Source of the DNA: Ancylomarina sp048268005 | Lineage (GTDB): Bacteria; Bacteroidota; Bacteroidia; Bacteroidales; Marinifilaceae | Direction of reading: 5' to 3' | DNA length: 64,000 nt | Assembly: GCA_048268005.1 (NCBI GenBank) | Contig: JBLWWJ010000002.1 | Location: forward strand, 496,001-560,000 | Part shown: positions 1-10,300 of the stretch, piece by piece | Layout of the letters: the number at the start of each line of letters is the position of its first letter | How positions within the stretch are numbered: position 1 is the stretch's first letter | The notes under the pieces: model-generated | Told to the model about the DNA's origin: nothing | Seen by the model: the letters and a program-made list of their open reading frames with translations, nothing else | Database searches by the model: none | Position numbers and translations under genes: made by a program

Positions 1-97
1 ATTTTTTTTTTAGAATGAATAAGCTGGAATGCTGGTTTAGGTACTAGTCGAAGGGAGTATCCCCAATTAAATTAACTCTTAATATGAAGTATCTGAT

Positions 98-538
98 ATG
101 ATTTTTTATTTGAAATGTATGTTGTTGTTTGCCACAACTTCTTTTGGGGTCGGCAAAACAGATGATATTAAACCCAAAGTTGAGTTGTTAAGCCCCGTAG
201 ATGCAAGAGAAATTGTTCGGGGAAAAGTAATGAAGGTAAGTGCTGTTTTATCGGACAATATAGCTTTAGAAAATTATGAAGTGATGATTACCAAAGGCGG
301 AACCGATGACCTGCGCTTTGTGAAGAGCTTTTCTTGTAATCACCTGGTAAATGCAAGTCTTGATGCGGATGGCAATCCTTTACATGTTATAAAAGGTAAG
401 CTTAATGCCACCATCAGTTTCAATATTGGCGTGGCAAAAGACGCATGCGTTGGAGATTATTATTATTCACTACTCGTAAAAGATAAAGCAGGGAACGAAC
501 AGATTAAAAAAGTAAATTTTATGATCGCTCGGTTTTAA
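98..538 (+). CDS. DUF4625-like small exported protein, degenerate leader
   Basis: This 146-residue protein is a paralogue of the one encoded at 11956-12408. Both have a short leader, a KP.(V/I).L.SP stretch, a (V/A)LSDN motif near residue 50, a G(N)YY-type strand and a final KDKAGN / EDQSGN turn, which is the layout of DUF4625-like Ig-fold lipoproteins of Bacteroidota. The biochemical role is unknown. The paralogue has a clear lipobox (MLSC), but here the leader reads FATTSFGVGK without cysteine, so lipidation looks lost. An ATG at 84 in another frame ends after five codons (MKYLI), which may mean the 5' end is frameshifted. A duplicated fragment of its 3' end lies at 964-1050. Family assignment is from pattern recognition; the decay idea is inference. 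Confidence 0.6.
   Translation: MIFYLKCMLLFATTSFGVGKTDDIKPKVELLSPVDAREIVRGKVMKVSAVLSDNIALENYEVMITKGGTDDLRFVKSFSCNHLVNASLDADGNPLHVIKGKLNATISFNIGVAKDACVGDYYYSLLVKDKAGNEQIKKVNFMIARF
405..488 (+). repeat. Parent copy of the duplicated DUF4625 3' segment
   Basis: This stretch encodes NATISFNIGVAKDACVGDYY and the following strand of the first DUF4625-like protein. It reappears at about 967-1047 with a handful of substitutions and one codon fewer (YYY becomes YY). Confidence 0.75.
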
Positions 539-601
539 TGTGAAAAATATAAACAGGTTTTAGACGTGTAATGTTATTTATAAAAGATTAAATTAATTGA
601 T

Positions 602-943
602 ATGGAATTCATGTATTTAGCAGCAATTGCTATTCTTGCCTACTCTGTGCTGGAGGTTTTAAAAAATAGGAAATATCATACCTCAAAAACGATGAAATGG
701 CTTGCCTTATATCATATTATCTACTTTAATGTTGTCATTACTTTCGGAATTCTATTCAGTGGATTTAGTAATTTACTTTCTGAAGGGTGGACGTTGCCAA
801 TCTTAATTACCTGTTTGATTTTAACAGGAATACCCAGTGATATTTACCATTACTTACTTTTTAAAGCCAAGGAAAGAAATAAATGGATACAACCATTGAT
901 ACTGTGTATCTGTTGGGTAATGTTGCTAATTGTTATACTATGA
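602..943 (+). CDS. Small multi-pass membrane protein, unknown function
   Basis: The 113-residue protein has three or four hydrophobic segments, at roughly residues 4-20, 36-55, 62-78 and 96-113. They are separated by short basic loops (KNRKYHTSK, KAKERNK), so it is an integral inner-membrane protein. I recognise no family. It lies between a DUF4625-like gene (stop 63 bp upstream) and a degenerate copy of that gene's 3' end. That suggests it sits inside a region that duplicated and decayed; it could belong to the same transcription unit as the first gene. The start is the first ATG; an internal ATG (codon 4) is equally possible. Confidence 0.55.
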   Translation: MEFMYLAAIAILAYSVLEVLKNRKYHTSKTMKWLALYHIIYFNVVITFGILFSGFSNLLSEGWTLPILITCLILTGIPSDIYHYLLFKAKERNKWIQPLILCICWVMLLIVIL

Positions 944-963
944 TGAGTCCCCTACCGGCGCAA

Positions 964-1050
964 AAAAATGCGACGATCGATTTCAATATTGGCGTAGCAA
1001 AAGACAGATGTGTTGGAGATTATTATTCACTACTTGTAAAAGATAAATAA
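964..1050 (+). pseudogene. Fragment of a DUF4625-like gene (3' end only)
   Basis: The frame reads KNATIDFNIGVAKDRCVGDY, continues YSLLVKDK and hits TAA. This matches residues about 103-130 of the protein at 98-538 nearly letter for letter. No start codon, leader or N-terminal half precedes it, so it is a relic of a duplicated copy. The conserved reading frame and mostly silent differences suggest it was under coding selection before it was truncated. Confidence 0.75.
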
Positions 1051-1094
1051 AACAGACATTAATAAGCTTTCTATTCATTATGATTTTGTTTTGG

Positions 1095-1122
1095 ATTATT
1101 GTTTATGACTGTAAACAATAAT
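1095..1122. promoter_or_regulatory. Perfect inverted repeat, possible operator or hairpin
   Basis: The 11-bp arms ATTATTGTTTA and TAAACAATAAT are exact reverse complements around a 6-nt centre. The repeat lies about 90 bp before the sigma-factor gene and just upstream of a terminator-like hairpin. It could be an operator or an mRNA end structure. Confidence 0.4.
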
Positions 1123-1136
1123 TAGTTAGTTGGTGT

Positions 1137-1175
1137 GATAGGCCGGATGGTTTGGTCCCATCCGGTCTTATCTTT
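1137..1175 (+). terminator. GC-rich hairpin, likely terminator upstream of the sigma gene
   Basis: The stem CCGGATGG / CCATCCGG has a 7-nt loop and extends outward with G-T, G-C and A-T pairs; it is followed by a short T stretch (TCTTT). It would end transcription from the DUF4625 / membrane-protein region before the sigma-factor gene. Confidence 0.55.
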
Positions 1176-1213
1176 AAGCAAATAAGATCAGTCTTTATGA
1201 TAATACCATTCAA

Positions 1214-1720
1214 TTGAAAGATTCAGATAAAATAAAGATTACCAATTCAAATTTTGAAAGCGTATTTGAAACAAACTTTAGAGCTTTGGTAAAGTATGCC
1301 AATTCCTTTTTGTGTGATTCAAATTTAAGTGAAGATTTGGTTCAGGAGGTTTTTTTAAGGCTTTGGGAAATGCGAAACGAGCTTCAAATTCAGACTTCCC
1401 TGAGAGAGTATCTTTTCCGATCTGTACGGAATAAATGTATCAATCACAGGCGTGATAGAAAGAATGTGGAAGTTTACGAGAATGAACAAAAAACAGGAGA
1501 GGAGTCATTTGTTTTCACGCAGACTCATTCCGAAGACAAATTTAAAATGCTTTATCAGGCTATAGAGCATTTAACACCTAAACGTCAGCAAATTCTCCAC
1601 TATGGTTTGTTTGGCCTGAAAAATTACGAAATAGCAGAAATAATGGGCGTATCAGTCAATACACTAAAAACACAAAAAAGCCATGCCTACCGAAAGCTTC
1701 GAACTATGCTGGAAGTTTGA
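1214..1720 (+). CDS. RNA polymerase ECF-type sigma factor
   Basis: The 168-residue protein has the two-domain layout of Bacteroidota ECF sigma factors. Region 2 (about residues 15-80) contains the LSEDLVQEVFLRLWE helix that binds core polymerase, then the -10-reading segment ending NKCINHRRDRKN. Region 4 (about 115-165) contains LTPKRQQIL and the helix-turn-helix NYEIAEIMGVSVNTLKTQKS. The only in-frame start that keeps region 2 intact is TTG at 1214; a stop lies at 1175, and an ATG at 1197 is out of frame. No FecR-like anti-sigma factor or TonB receptor adjoins it, so it is not the usual sigma/anti-sigma pair. The downstream neighbour is a TPR-HTH regulator. Confidence 0.85.
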   Translation: MKDSDKIKITNSNFESVFETNFRALVKYANSFLCDSNLSEDLVQEVFLRLWEMRNELQIQTSLREYLFRSVRNKCINHRRDRKNVEVYENEQKTGEESFVFTQTHSEDKFKMLYQAIEHLTPKRQQILHYGLFGLKNYEIAEIMGVSVNTLKTQKSHAYRKLRTMLEV

Positions 1721-1769
1721 AAAATTGTAGCAGGATGAATTCATAATTTGTCCATACTCATCTTTACCC

Positions 1770-1782
1770 AATACCCTAATCT
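1770..1782 (+). promoter_or_regulatory. Upstream element shared with the paralogous regulator
   Basis: The 13-mer AATACCCTAATCT ends 15 nt before the start codon of the regulator at 1798. The identical 13-mer occurs 14 nt before the paralogue at 12892. It may be a regulator binding site, a leader element or simply residual homology. Confidence 0.4.
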
Positions 1783-1797
1783 ACATCCTCATTTTGT

Positions 1798-3408
1798 ATG
1801 AAACGACTTGTTTTAATTCTTTTATTCTCCATTCCTGGTTTTCTCTTTGCTCAGGAGCGTTTTGTTGTGGATAGTCTAACGATGCAGTTGGAAACAGTTT
1901 CTCAGGATAGTTCGAAAATTAAAATTTTCTGGAAACTCTCTTCTTTATTCCAAAACAATAATTTAAAAAAAAGCGTGGAGTATTTAAATGCAGCTTTAAA
2001 GATTGCCAGGCGAAATAATCTTCCTGATCTTCAAGGTTCTTCTTATCAAAAGATGGGAGATGTACTATTATTAAAAGGTCTTTATGATCTCTCACTTGAT
2101 AATTATTTAAAAGGCAAGAGAATTTTTGAAAGAAGAGGGAATAACAGAGCCTTGGTTGGATTGGAGAATAATATTGGGAGCATCTACCACTGCTTAAATC
2201 AAAAAGAAAAAGCCCTTGAATATTATAAGTGTGCTCTTGCAGAATGCAATAGGACTTTTGTTCAAGGAGATTCCTTTTATCATTCTCAGATTCACATATT
2301 TTACAATAGTGTTGGGAGTGGTTACGAAGCAACAGGTGAATATGAAGTTGCAAAAAGTTATTTTTTGAAGGCTCTTCAAGGGGCAAAAAAGTTTGAAGAT
2401 GTACAGAATTTAGCTGTCATTTACAATAATTTGGGTAAACTGTCTCTGGAAAGGGGACAAAAAGAGGAGGCTCTGCAGTTTTTAAAGCTTGCTTTGAGTC
2501 ATCGGACACAAATAAACGATAAAAATGGGATGGCTCGGTCTTACTTGTTTTTAGCTGAATATTATAGGCAAATTCGGGATTATCCACGGGCGATGGCTAC
2601 CATTCAAAAGGCCCTGAAGCTGGCAGCTGAGGTTGGTGCAATGTTAACCTCTAAGGAATCCTATGGGCTACTTTATAAATTTTATCAGGAAATGGGCAAA
2701 CCAGATGAAGCTCTTGATGCTTATATAAAATTTCATCAATATAGTGATAGTTTGGTAAATGAGGCTTCAATTAAGGAGATCACAAGCCTGCAAATGCAGT
2801 ACGACTTCGATAAGCTGGAAAAAGAACGGAAGATGAAGCAACAGCGTAGAGAGATGGTCTTTATTTTCTTGATTGCAATATTTGTATTGGGAATGATTAT
2901 TATGGGATTGCTTTATGGTTTTATAAAAAACCGGGCCCACCGTATTATATTAGAAAAAGAGAATCTTGAGAAGGATTTGGAGGTGAAGAATAAGGAATTG
3001 ACAACAAATGTGATGTATCTATTGAAAAAAAATGAATTGATTATTAGTATATCCAAACGTTTGCTGCAATTGAAAACTCGCCTAAGGAAAGAAAATACAG
3101 AACTCTTACAAAAAATAATTTTTGATCTTGAGGCCGGCGCTAATCATGATGTTTGGGAGGAATTTGAGTATAGGTTTCAACAGGTGCATACGGGGTTTTA
3201 CCAAAAGTTAAAAGAAAAATTCCCTAATCTCACTCCTGGAGAGATTAGGCTATGCGCTTTCCTACGATTAAATATGACAAGTAAACAGATATCTTCCATA
3301 ACCTATCAGAATCCGAAAAGTGTTGAGGTGGCGAGGGGACGACTCAGAAAGAAGTTTTGCCTTACCAATACAGATGTGCATTTATATTCTTTTTTGGAAG
3401 AACTATAG
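1798..3408 (+). CDS. TPR-containing membrane-anchored LuxR-like transcriptional regulator (copy A)
   Basis: The 536-residue protein has a signal peptide (to about residue 19, ending LFAQ) and a periplasmic array of TPR-like helical repeats (about 35-330, e.g. YNNLGKLSLERGQKEEALQF). One transmembrane helix follows at about 354-376, then a coiled coil (380-430) and a C-terminal LuxR-like helix-turn-helix (about 477-536: LTPGEIRLCAFLRLNMTSKQ ... SVEVARGRLRKK). There is no kinase or receiver domain, so sensing and DNA binding sit in one membrane-spanning chain. The protein at 12892-14502 is a full-length paralogue of identical length. The ligand and target genes are unknown; the neighbouring giant protease and DUF4625 genes are plausible targets. 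Confidence 0.85.
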   Translation: MKRLVLILLFSIPGFLFAQERFVVDSLTMQLETVSQDSSKIKIFWKLSSLFQNNNLKKSVEYLNAALKIARRNNLPDLQGSSYQKMGDVLLLKGLYDLSLDNYLKGKRIFERRGNNRALVGLENNIGSIYHCLNQKEKALEYYKCALAECNRTFVQGDSFYHSQIHIFYNSVGSGYEATGEYEVAKSYFLKALQGAKKFEDVQNLAVIYNNLGKLSLERGQKEEALQFLKLALSHRTQINDKNGMARSYLFLAEYYRQIRDYPRAMATIQKALKLAAEVGAMLTSKESYGLLYKFYQEMGKPDEALDAYIKFHQYSDSLVNEASIKEITSLQMQYDFDKLEKERKMKQQRREMVFIFLIAIFVLGMIIMGLLYGFIKNRAHRIILEKENLEKDLEVKNKELTTNVMYLLKKNELIISISKRLLQLKTRLRKENTELLQKIIFDLEAGANHDVWEEFEYRFQQVHTGFYQKLKEKFPNLTPGEIRLCAFLRLNMTSKQISSITYQNPKSVEVARGRLRKKFCLTNTDVHLYSFLEEL

Positions 3409-4098
3409 TACCGCCAGAAAGTTTGTTCTTCATTAGGATTGTTTTTTTTAACTCTTACTTCCGAGGTTCTGTTTGTAAGATGTATCAATGTCTTGCGAGA
3501 CCTTCGCGCTAGGATAATCTGAAAGGCTGTGTTAGTTATTTCATTATTGAGCAGTCATGTATAAATCTGAAACAAAGAGAACTTGTTAATAGCTTCAATT
3601 GATAAGTTATGATCTTAAATGCCTAACTCTTCTCAATCTTGAAGGGTAGTGCTATTTTAAGAGCAAACTCCTCTTTAGAAGCTTGCCTAAAACCAAACCT
3701 AAAAATAAATTAGCTATTATAATATCTACGCGATCCAGAGAATTCGGTCTGATTTTATAGTAATCTGGATAATCACTATCCTGAAGTATCGGTAATTTTT
3801 ATTATTGGTATTGTTTCAACCGGTGTCTTCTAATTTTTATCTCCTTTTACCCTGTACTATTCTCTTTTTTTAAATTTTTCAATAAATCAACGACTTGTGA
3901 TTAAAGTCTCACGCAGTGAATGTTTTAGGTTGTGGTTGTTAGGCTGTGTAGTGGTTCCTTTTAACCATGTTAAATAAATGTTAGGGTGAGAGGCTAAGTT
4001 GTATAGTCAGTTCTGGGGTGGAAATTTACATCACCTATTTTATTTCAAGTATTCTTGGGATGATAAGAAACTATTCGAATTATTTGAAAAAAAAAATT
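3409..4098. other. Non-coding stretch between the regulator and the small basic ORF
   Basis: About 690 bp of AT-rich sequence with no ORF I can support, no RNA gene I recognise and no strong hairpin followed by a T run. It separates regulator A from the protease unit. Confidence 0.5.
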
Positions 4099-4239
4099 AT
4101 GACTAAATCCGATGATTTAGAAAAGAAAATTAATGCTTTGATTGAAAAGAAAAAGATTGAGCGAGAAGCACTAAAAAAAATTCTTGCGGCTTTTGATGGA
4201 AATAAGACGAAAAAGGTACCTAAAGAAAAAAAACGATAA
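4099..4239 (+). CDS. Possible small charged coiled-coil protein
   Basis: From the ATG at 4099 the frame gives 46 residues, rich in lysine and glutamate (MTKSDDLEKKINALIEKKK ...), with a heptad-like pattern (LEKKINALIEKKKIEREALKKIL) and a very basic tail. The frame extends upstream to a GTG at 4018, but those 27 codons are uncharged and follow no recognisable leader, so I prefer the internal ATG. It lies 91 bp upstream of the giant protease gene. I recognise no family; a chance ORF in AT-rich DNA cannot be excluded. Confidence 0.35.
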   Translation: MTKSDDLEKKINALIEKKKIEREALKKILAAFDGNKTKKVPKEKKR

Positions 4240-4330
4240 TACTCAGATTATGAATGTTCAAAATAAAAGCCCTTAAGGCTATTATATTACCTGTGAAACC
4301 GATGTTTATTATTAACCCAAATATTTATCT

Positions 4331-7300
4331 ATGAAACAAAGTATATTAATAAAAAGTTTACTCTTATTATTCATTTCCTGGGTCCTGCTATCAGGATCGA
4401 TTTTTGCCCAGGGATATGAAAACGGCATGCAGCCTGGTGTCGTTCGAGTGAAATTCAAGCCGCAACTGTCGGCTACACTTGCCAGTGTAAAGGTAAGCCG
4501 TGCCAATGGAATTATTCAAACCGGGATTCAGCCCTTGGATCAGGTGAATGCCCAATTGTCTGCCGTTGAAATGAAAAGGGTTTTCCCTTATTCTCCTCGC
4601 TTGGAGGCCAAACACAAAAAATACGGTTTGGACCTTTGGTTCGAGATTCGTTATACAACCGGGGTGACGGTAGCAGAGGCTGTTGCCGGATACATCTCAT
4701 TGAACGAAGTAGATAAGGCGGAGCCGATTTTTGAAAAACAACTGATTACCGGGGAGGTTAAATATGTGGCAAGTCCTATGAGTGAATCAGGGCAGCCTTA
4801 TAACGATCCTCATCTGCCTAAACAATGGCATTATGAGAATACCGGTCAGGTGGAAACCAGCATTCCAGAAGGGGATATCAACCTATATAAAGCCTGGGAG
4901 ACGGAAGCCGGAAAACCCAACGTTGTGGTTTGTATTGTTGACGGTGGAGTGGATGTGGACCACGAGGATTTGGCAGCAAACATGTGGGTGAATGAGGCTG
5001 AGTTGAACGGCGAAGAAGGTGTTGATGATGACGGAAACGGTTATGTAGACGATATCAATGGTTTCAACTTTGTTGACAACAGTGGTGAGATTCTTCCTCA
5101 TTTTCATGGAACGCACGTTGCCGGTACTGTTGGAGCAGTAAATAACAATGCCATTGGTGTTGCTGGTGTTGCCGGGGGAAGCGGGAATGATGACGGTGTA
5201 AAAATGATTTCTGCTCAAATTTTTAAGGAAGAAGGTGGTGCTGGAAATTATGCTGCAGCGATTGTTTACGGTGCGGATAATGGTGCGGTTATCTCCCAGA
5301 ACTCCTGGGGATATGACAAACCAGGTGTTAAAGAGCAGGCTATTCTGGATGCTATCGATTATTTTGTAGCAGAAGCCGGACAGTATGAGGGAAGCCCCAT
5401 GAAAGGGGGGATGGTGTTCTTTGCTGCCGGAAACAACGGAGGTGATGGAGAGTATTATCCTGGCTATTATGAGAGTGCAGTTGCAGTTGCTGCATTAGGA
5501 CCGGACAACAAAAAAGCATCCTATTCGAATTACGGGACCTGGGTGGATATTGCAGCTCCGGGGGGAGAGACGAATTACGGTCAGGATCATGGCGTTTTGA
5601 GTACTCTTGTAGATAATAAGTATGGCTATTTGCAGGGGACTTCAATGGCTTGTCCTCACATATCGGGGATTGCAGCTTTAGTTGTTTCAAAGTTTGGAGG
5701 TTCAACCTTTACCAATGAAGATCTGAGAACTCATATTTTTACCGCAACCCATGATATCGACCAATACAACTCCGGTTACGAAGGGAAATTAGGTGTTGGT
5801 TATATTGATGCATGGTTGGCGGTTCAGAAAAATAACGGAATTGCTCCGGATGCGATTTCTGACCTAAGCCTGAAAGGAATTGCCCAGGATTTCGCTACAG
5901 TTACCTGGTCGGTGCCTGCTGATGGAGATGATGTTCAGCCTGTTGCTTTTGAGGTGCTGTATAGTGCAGAACAACTGACCAATGAGAATGCTGATTTGGT
6001 GGATAAAATCAGTGGTAAAACAGATCGAAAAGATACCGTGGGAACTGTTATGGAAATTGAAATCCCTGAACTGGAGCCTACAACTACCTATTACTTTGCT
6101 GTACGGTCCATCGACCGTTGGGGCAATGTTTCATCTCTATCCAACGTGGTTTCGGGTACAACCAATACTGGCCCGGCCATTAATGCCGACAAAGAGGTAA
6201 TAAATTTGACAGTTAACGCTGCGGAAATTACAACAGCAGAGGGAAATTTCACCATTCTAAACGAGGATGAAGGGGTATTGAAGTGGGAAGGTTTGCTTCG
6301 TCATACCAAACATAGCCTCTCGTACAATGCAGCAGGATTAAGCTACCCTTCGGCCAAGACGGCTCCAGTTTCCAGTGAAAGAAGCATCGAAATGATAGAG
6401 CTATTGGATGTTGCCCCATCTTCTAAGGCTACTGCCACGCCAATGGCCAATTATTATAAGGAGTATTTCTATTGCTATCCAGGGGATTATCTTATTGGAG
6501 ATTTGGATACAACTCTTACAAACTCTTCAGCTACCCGTTACCATGTGGAGGAAGCTGAAGGTTTCAACATGACGCATGTGGAAATGATGTTGTGGCATAA
6601 AAAGTCAACTGGGCCCATGATCATGGAGATCTATGTGGGGGAAGAACTCCATAAAAAGAATATGATTCTGGCTCAGGAGGTTACCAGCTATAGGGATAGT
6701 TACTATTACCATTACATTGCATTGGACGAGCAATTGTATTTTGAAAAGGGAACCACTTTCTGGATTGTTTTCCATGTTCCTTCAGGGAATCTCTATCCTT
6801 TAGGAGTTGCACGCGAAAAAGATCCTTCTTATTCCGACAACTGTTTGATGAGTTTGGATATGGGGACAAGCTGGATGCCTTTGGAGGAGGCCATTGAGGA
6901 TCCCAATTATGCATGGACCTGTGCGGCAATCAGTAAGAATGAGCATTTAGGGAACTACATCACCCTTTCGCCATCTTCCGGAACAGTAGAAGGTTTTGCT
7001 AGCCAGGGGGTTCAGTTGTCTGCCGATGCATCCACTCTGATCAATGGGGATTACGGCTCCAATATTGTTTTGAAATCAAATGATGGAGATGATAAGTACT
7101 TCAGAATCCCGTTAAATCTGAAAGTAGAAGGCCAGGTTCCGGTTCTGGAAAACGAGAAAGTGGTTGATTTTGGAAGTGTCTTCTATGGACACAATAAGGA
7201 AATTGCCATTACCATTAAGAATACGGGTTACGGAAACTTTAATGTGAAGTCTGTTGTATCTAGTGATCCTCAATTTGAGGTGGTGCGAAAACCTTATAAA

Positions 7301-10300
7301 ATTGCCGCTCGGGATGAACAAACAATGACCATCCTGTATACTCCCGACGGAGCGGGGAACGACAATGCAACTATTGAGTTGACTGATAAGGCTGGTCGTA
7401 TCCATAGTATCCGTTTCTTTGGTGTGGGGGCACTGCCATCCGAAATTTCGGTTAGCCCTGTAATGCAGCAACTACCTGCTCTGACTGTTGGTGATACAAC
7501 CAGTGCTACTGTGACCATCACCAATACCGGTGAATATCCTTTGGAATTTGCAATTCCTGCTTTTTCTGAAAATATTCAAATAGAAGGTTTAGATAATGTT
7601 CATAAATATGGTTATACCCTTGCAAGTAATGTGAATGGGGATACAACAGCTCAATATACCTGGAATGACATTTCAACTGTCGGAACTGATGTTTCAGAGT
7701 ATTTCGTGGATATTAGAAATAAATACCTGGAGGTAGACCTGGGGTTTGAGTTCCCATTCTATGGTCAAAAGGTGGGAAAAATGAATTTGACTCGCTATGG
7801 TGCTCTTGCTTTGGACCAGGAGGGGCCAATGGGGAGCTGTAGGCCTTCAAAGTTTAATTGTATGCCTAAAGGGTTTATCTCTGCATTTTCAAAAATGTTT
7901 GATATGCTAAAAGGTGGGCAGATCTATTACTATCGTGAATCTGGTAAATTTATCGTACAATACCAGGATGTGGAAGATGAGCTCAATAATAGAGATGGTC
8001 AGACCCTCACTTTCCAGATTGTCCTGTTTTACAATGGGGATATGGAGTTCCGCTACAAGGATGTGGAGAAATACAGTTCCTATTCCCTGAAAACATCTAC
8101 TTTTATTGCAGTGGGAGATCCTGCACAGCAGGATGGTTTCCTGGTTCATAACCGCGACCAACAGAAGTCAATTGTAAATGAATCGGTATTCCGCATAAAG
8201 GCCCCTGGGCAGCGCCTTGTTACTGCCGTATCTGCAGCTGAAGGGATGCTTCAGCCCGGAGAGTCTCAGGATATTAAACTAACTGTAGATACCGATGAGG
8301 TGCACGAAGGCGATCTTTTCCAGAATCTGGGCATTGTAAGTAATGACCCGTTTCATAATCCGACATTCTTCTCTGTAAAGGTGAATGTTACTGGTGGGGT
8401 AGCCCATGTAAGTTTGGATCAGACAGAAGTTGAACTGGGGCAGGTGTTCCAGGGTGGAGAACGAAAAGCGATTGTTTCGGTTATCAATGACGGTACCAAA
8501 GACGTAGAGATAACTTCTCTGGCACTTGAGAACAACAAATTTAAGCTTGTTGGAGAGGCCCCTGTTACCCTCAAAGCCAAATCCTCCTATTTCATTACAG
8601 TGGAAATGATCACTACCGAAAAGGGACATGTTACTGATAAGTTGGTTGTGGAAACTGAGGATGGCAATCGCTATGAAGCGAGCATTCATGGGGAAGTGAT
8701 TTCGGCTCCCGGTCTTTCGCTGGACATCGCTTCCATTTCAGAAACGCTGGAGGCAGGCGATAAGGTGGTCAAGACCATTACCATTACCAATTCGGGGGAG
8801 TCTGATCTGGAGATGGTGCCTGCAGGAAACGACTGGCTTTATCTATCGCAAGCAGAAGCCATGGCTGTGGAATTACAAGATTTCACTTACTATGCTATGG
8901 ATAGCGATGATGAAGACGGTCCGTCCTATAGTTGGGAGGAAATAATGGAAACCGGAGTGCAGATACCCGAAGATGAGTTGTATCAGGGAATTAATTTCTG
9001 GAAGGCAATTCCGTTGACCTATGAAATACCTTTCTACAATCAGCCTTGTGATACACTATGGGTGAGTTGGGAAGGTGTGATATCCTTAAGTAAGCCTAAG
9101 TCCAACCCAACGTTGATCTTTCCCAAAAGTATCCCCCATTCCGAAGAGCCCAATAATTTAATTGCGCCCTATTTTGCATTGCAATTTGCCGACCACTATG
9201 CTCCGGAAAAGGAAAAAGGTGTGTTCTATCAGATTTTCGAGGATCGGATTGTAGTAGAATGGGCTGGAATTTATGATAGGAACTTTATGGGGGCTAAGTA
9301 CAGTTTTCAGGCCATATTGTATAAGAATGGAAATATTAAATACCAATACAATGTTCCATCCAGAAGCCGTACAGCATTAGGAGTAATTGGTGTGGAGAAT
9401 GCCGATGGTACCGATGGGGTTCAATTGGCCTTATATCAGGAGTACATTAAGGATAAGTTAGCTGTATCTCTTACTCCTGCAGAAAAGGTAATTGTACCGG
9501 CAGGAACAAGTAAACAATTGAATATAGCTGTGGATGCAAGTCGCCTGAATAAAGGAACTTATAACGGAAACTTCAGAATATTTAACAACACTCCTCAAAA
9601 TTCGGAGGTAATGGTTCCTGTGACCTTAACGGTGAACGGTGAGCCTGCCCTTGAAACCAGCGAAATGATTGAGTTTGGCGAGGTGATGGCTTATAAGGAG
9701 AAGGGTGATGACGGATTGGCGCCTAAGGAGTACTTCCAGGAGTTTGCGGTGAAGAATACCGGAAGGGATATTTTGGATGTTACCGGTATCAACCTGACAA
9801 ATGGAAGTGAACTGCTTGCCGAAATGGAAATTGCTGATCGTTGGGGAAGAAATATTTGGATTGAAATTCCTGCTTCAAATCCTTTCGCTTTGGTTCCCGG
9901 CGACCAGGCTAAATTGAGAATTCGTTTGATTCCAACCGGAGAAATTGCCGAACTGAATGATACTTTGGTGTTTGTTAGTAACTTGTCAACAGGTGATTAC
10001 AGGATACCTGTTCATGCATCGATAAGTTTACCTCCTGCATTGGGAGTTGATTTGGAGAATGTTTCTGTATTGGCTAATACTCCAGATCACCAGGAAACAA
10101 GAATAGTAACCATCGATAACACCAATGGTCAATCGCCTCTTGTTTACCATTTAGGAATCAATTACCAAAGACAGGGTGAAGAAAAGGATGCAGAAGAAAC
10201 ATCAGCATCGATGCACTCTCTTCAATCCCCTTATACCCTATTAATTGAGGATGGTTTTGGAATCAGATCTACTAGTGTTGCGCCCATGTCGGAAGAGAGC

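Noticed and set aside
1919..2386. 155-codon frame antisense to regulator A
   Set aside because: It lies wholly within a well-supported TPR gene, and its translation has no family signature; it is a mirror of the AT-rich coding strand.
8279..8689. 136-codon frame antisense to the giant protease
   Set aside because: Fully inside the protease frame; the protease domain homology continues without interruption through it.
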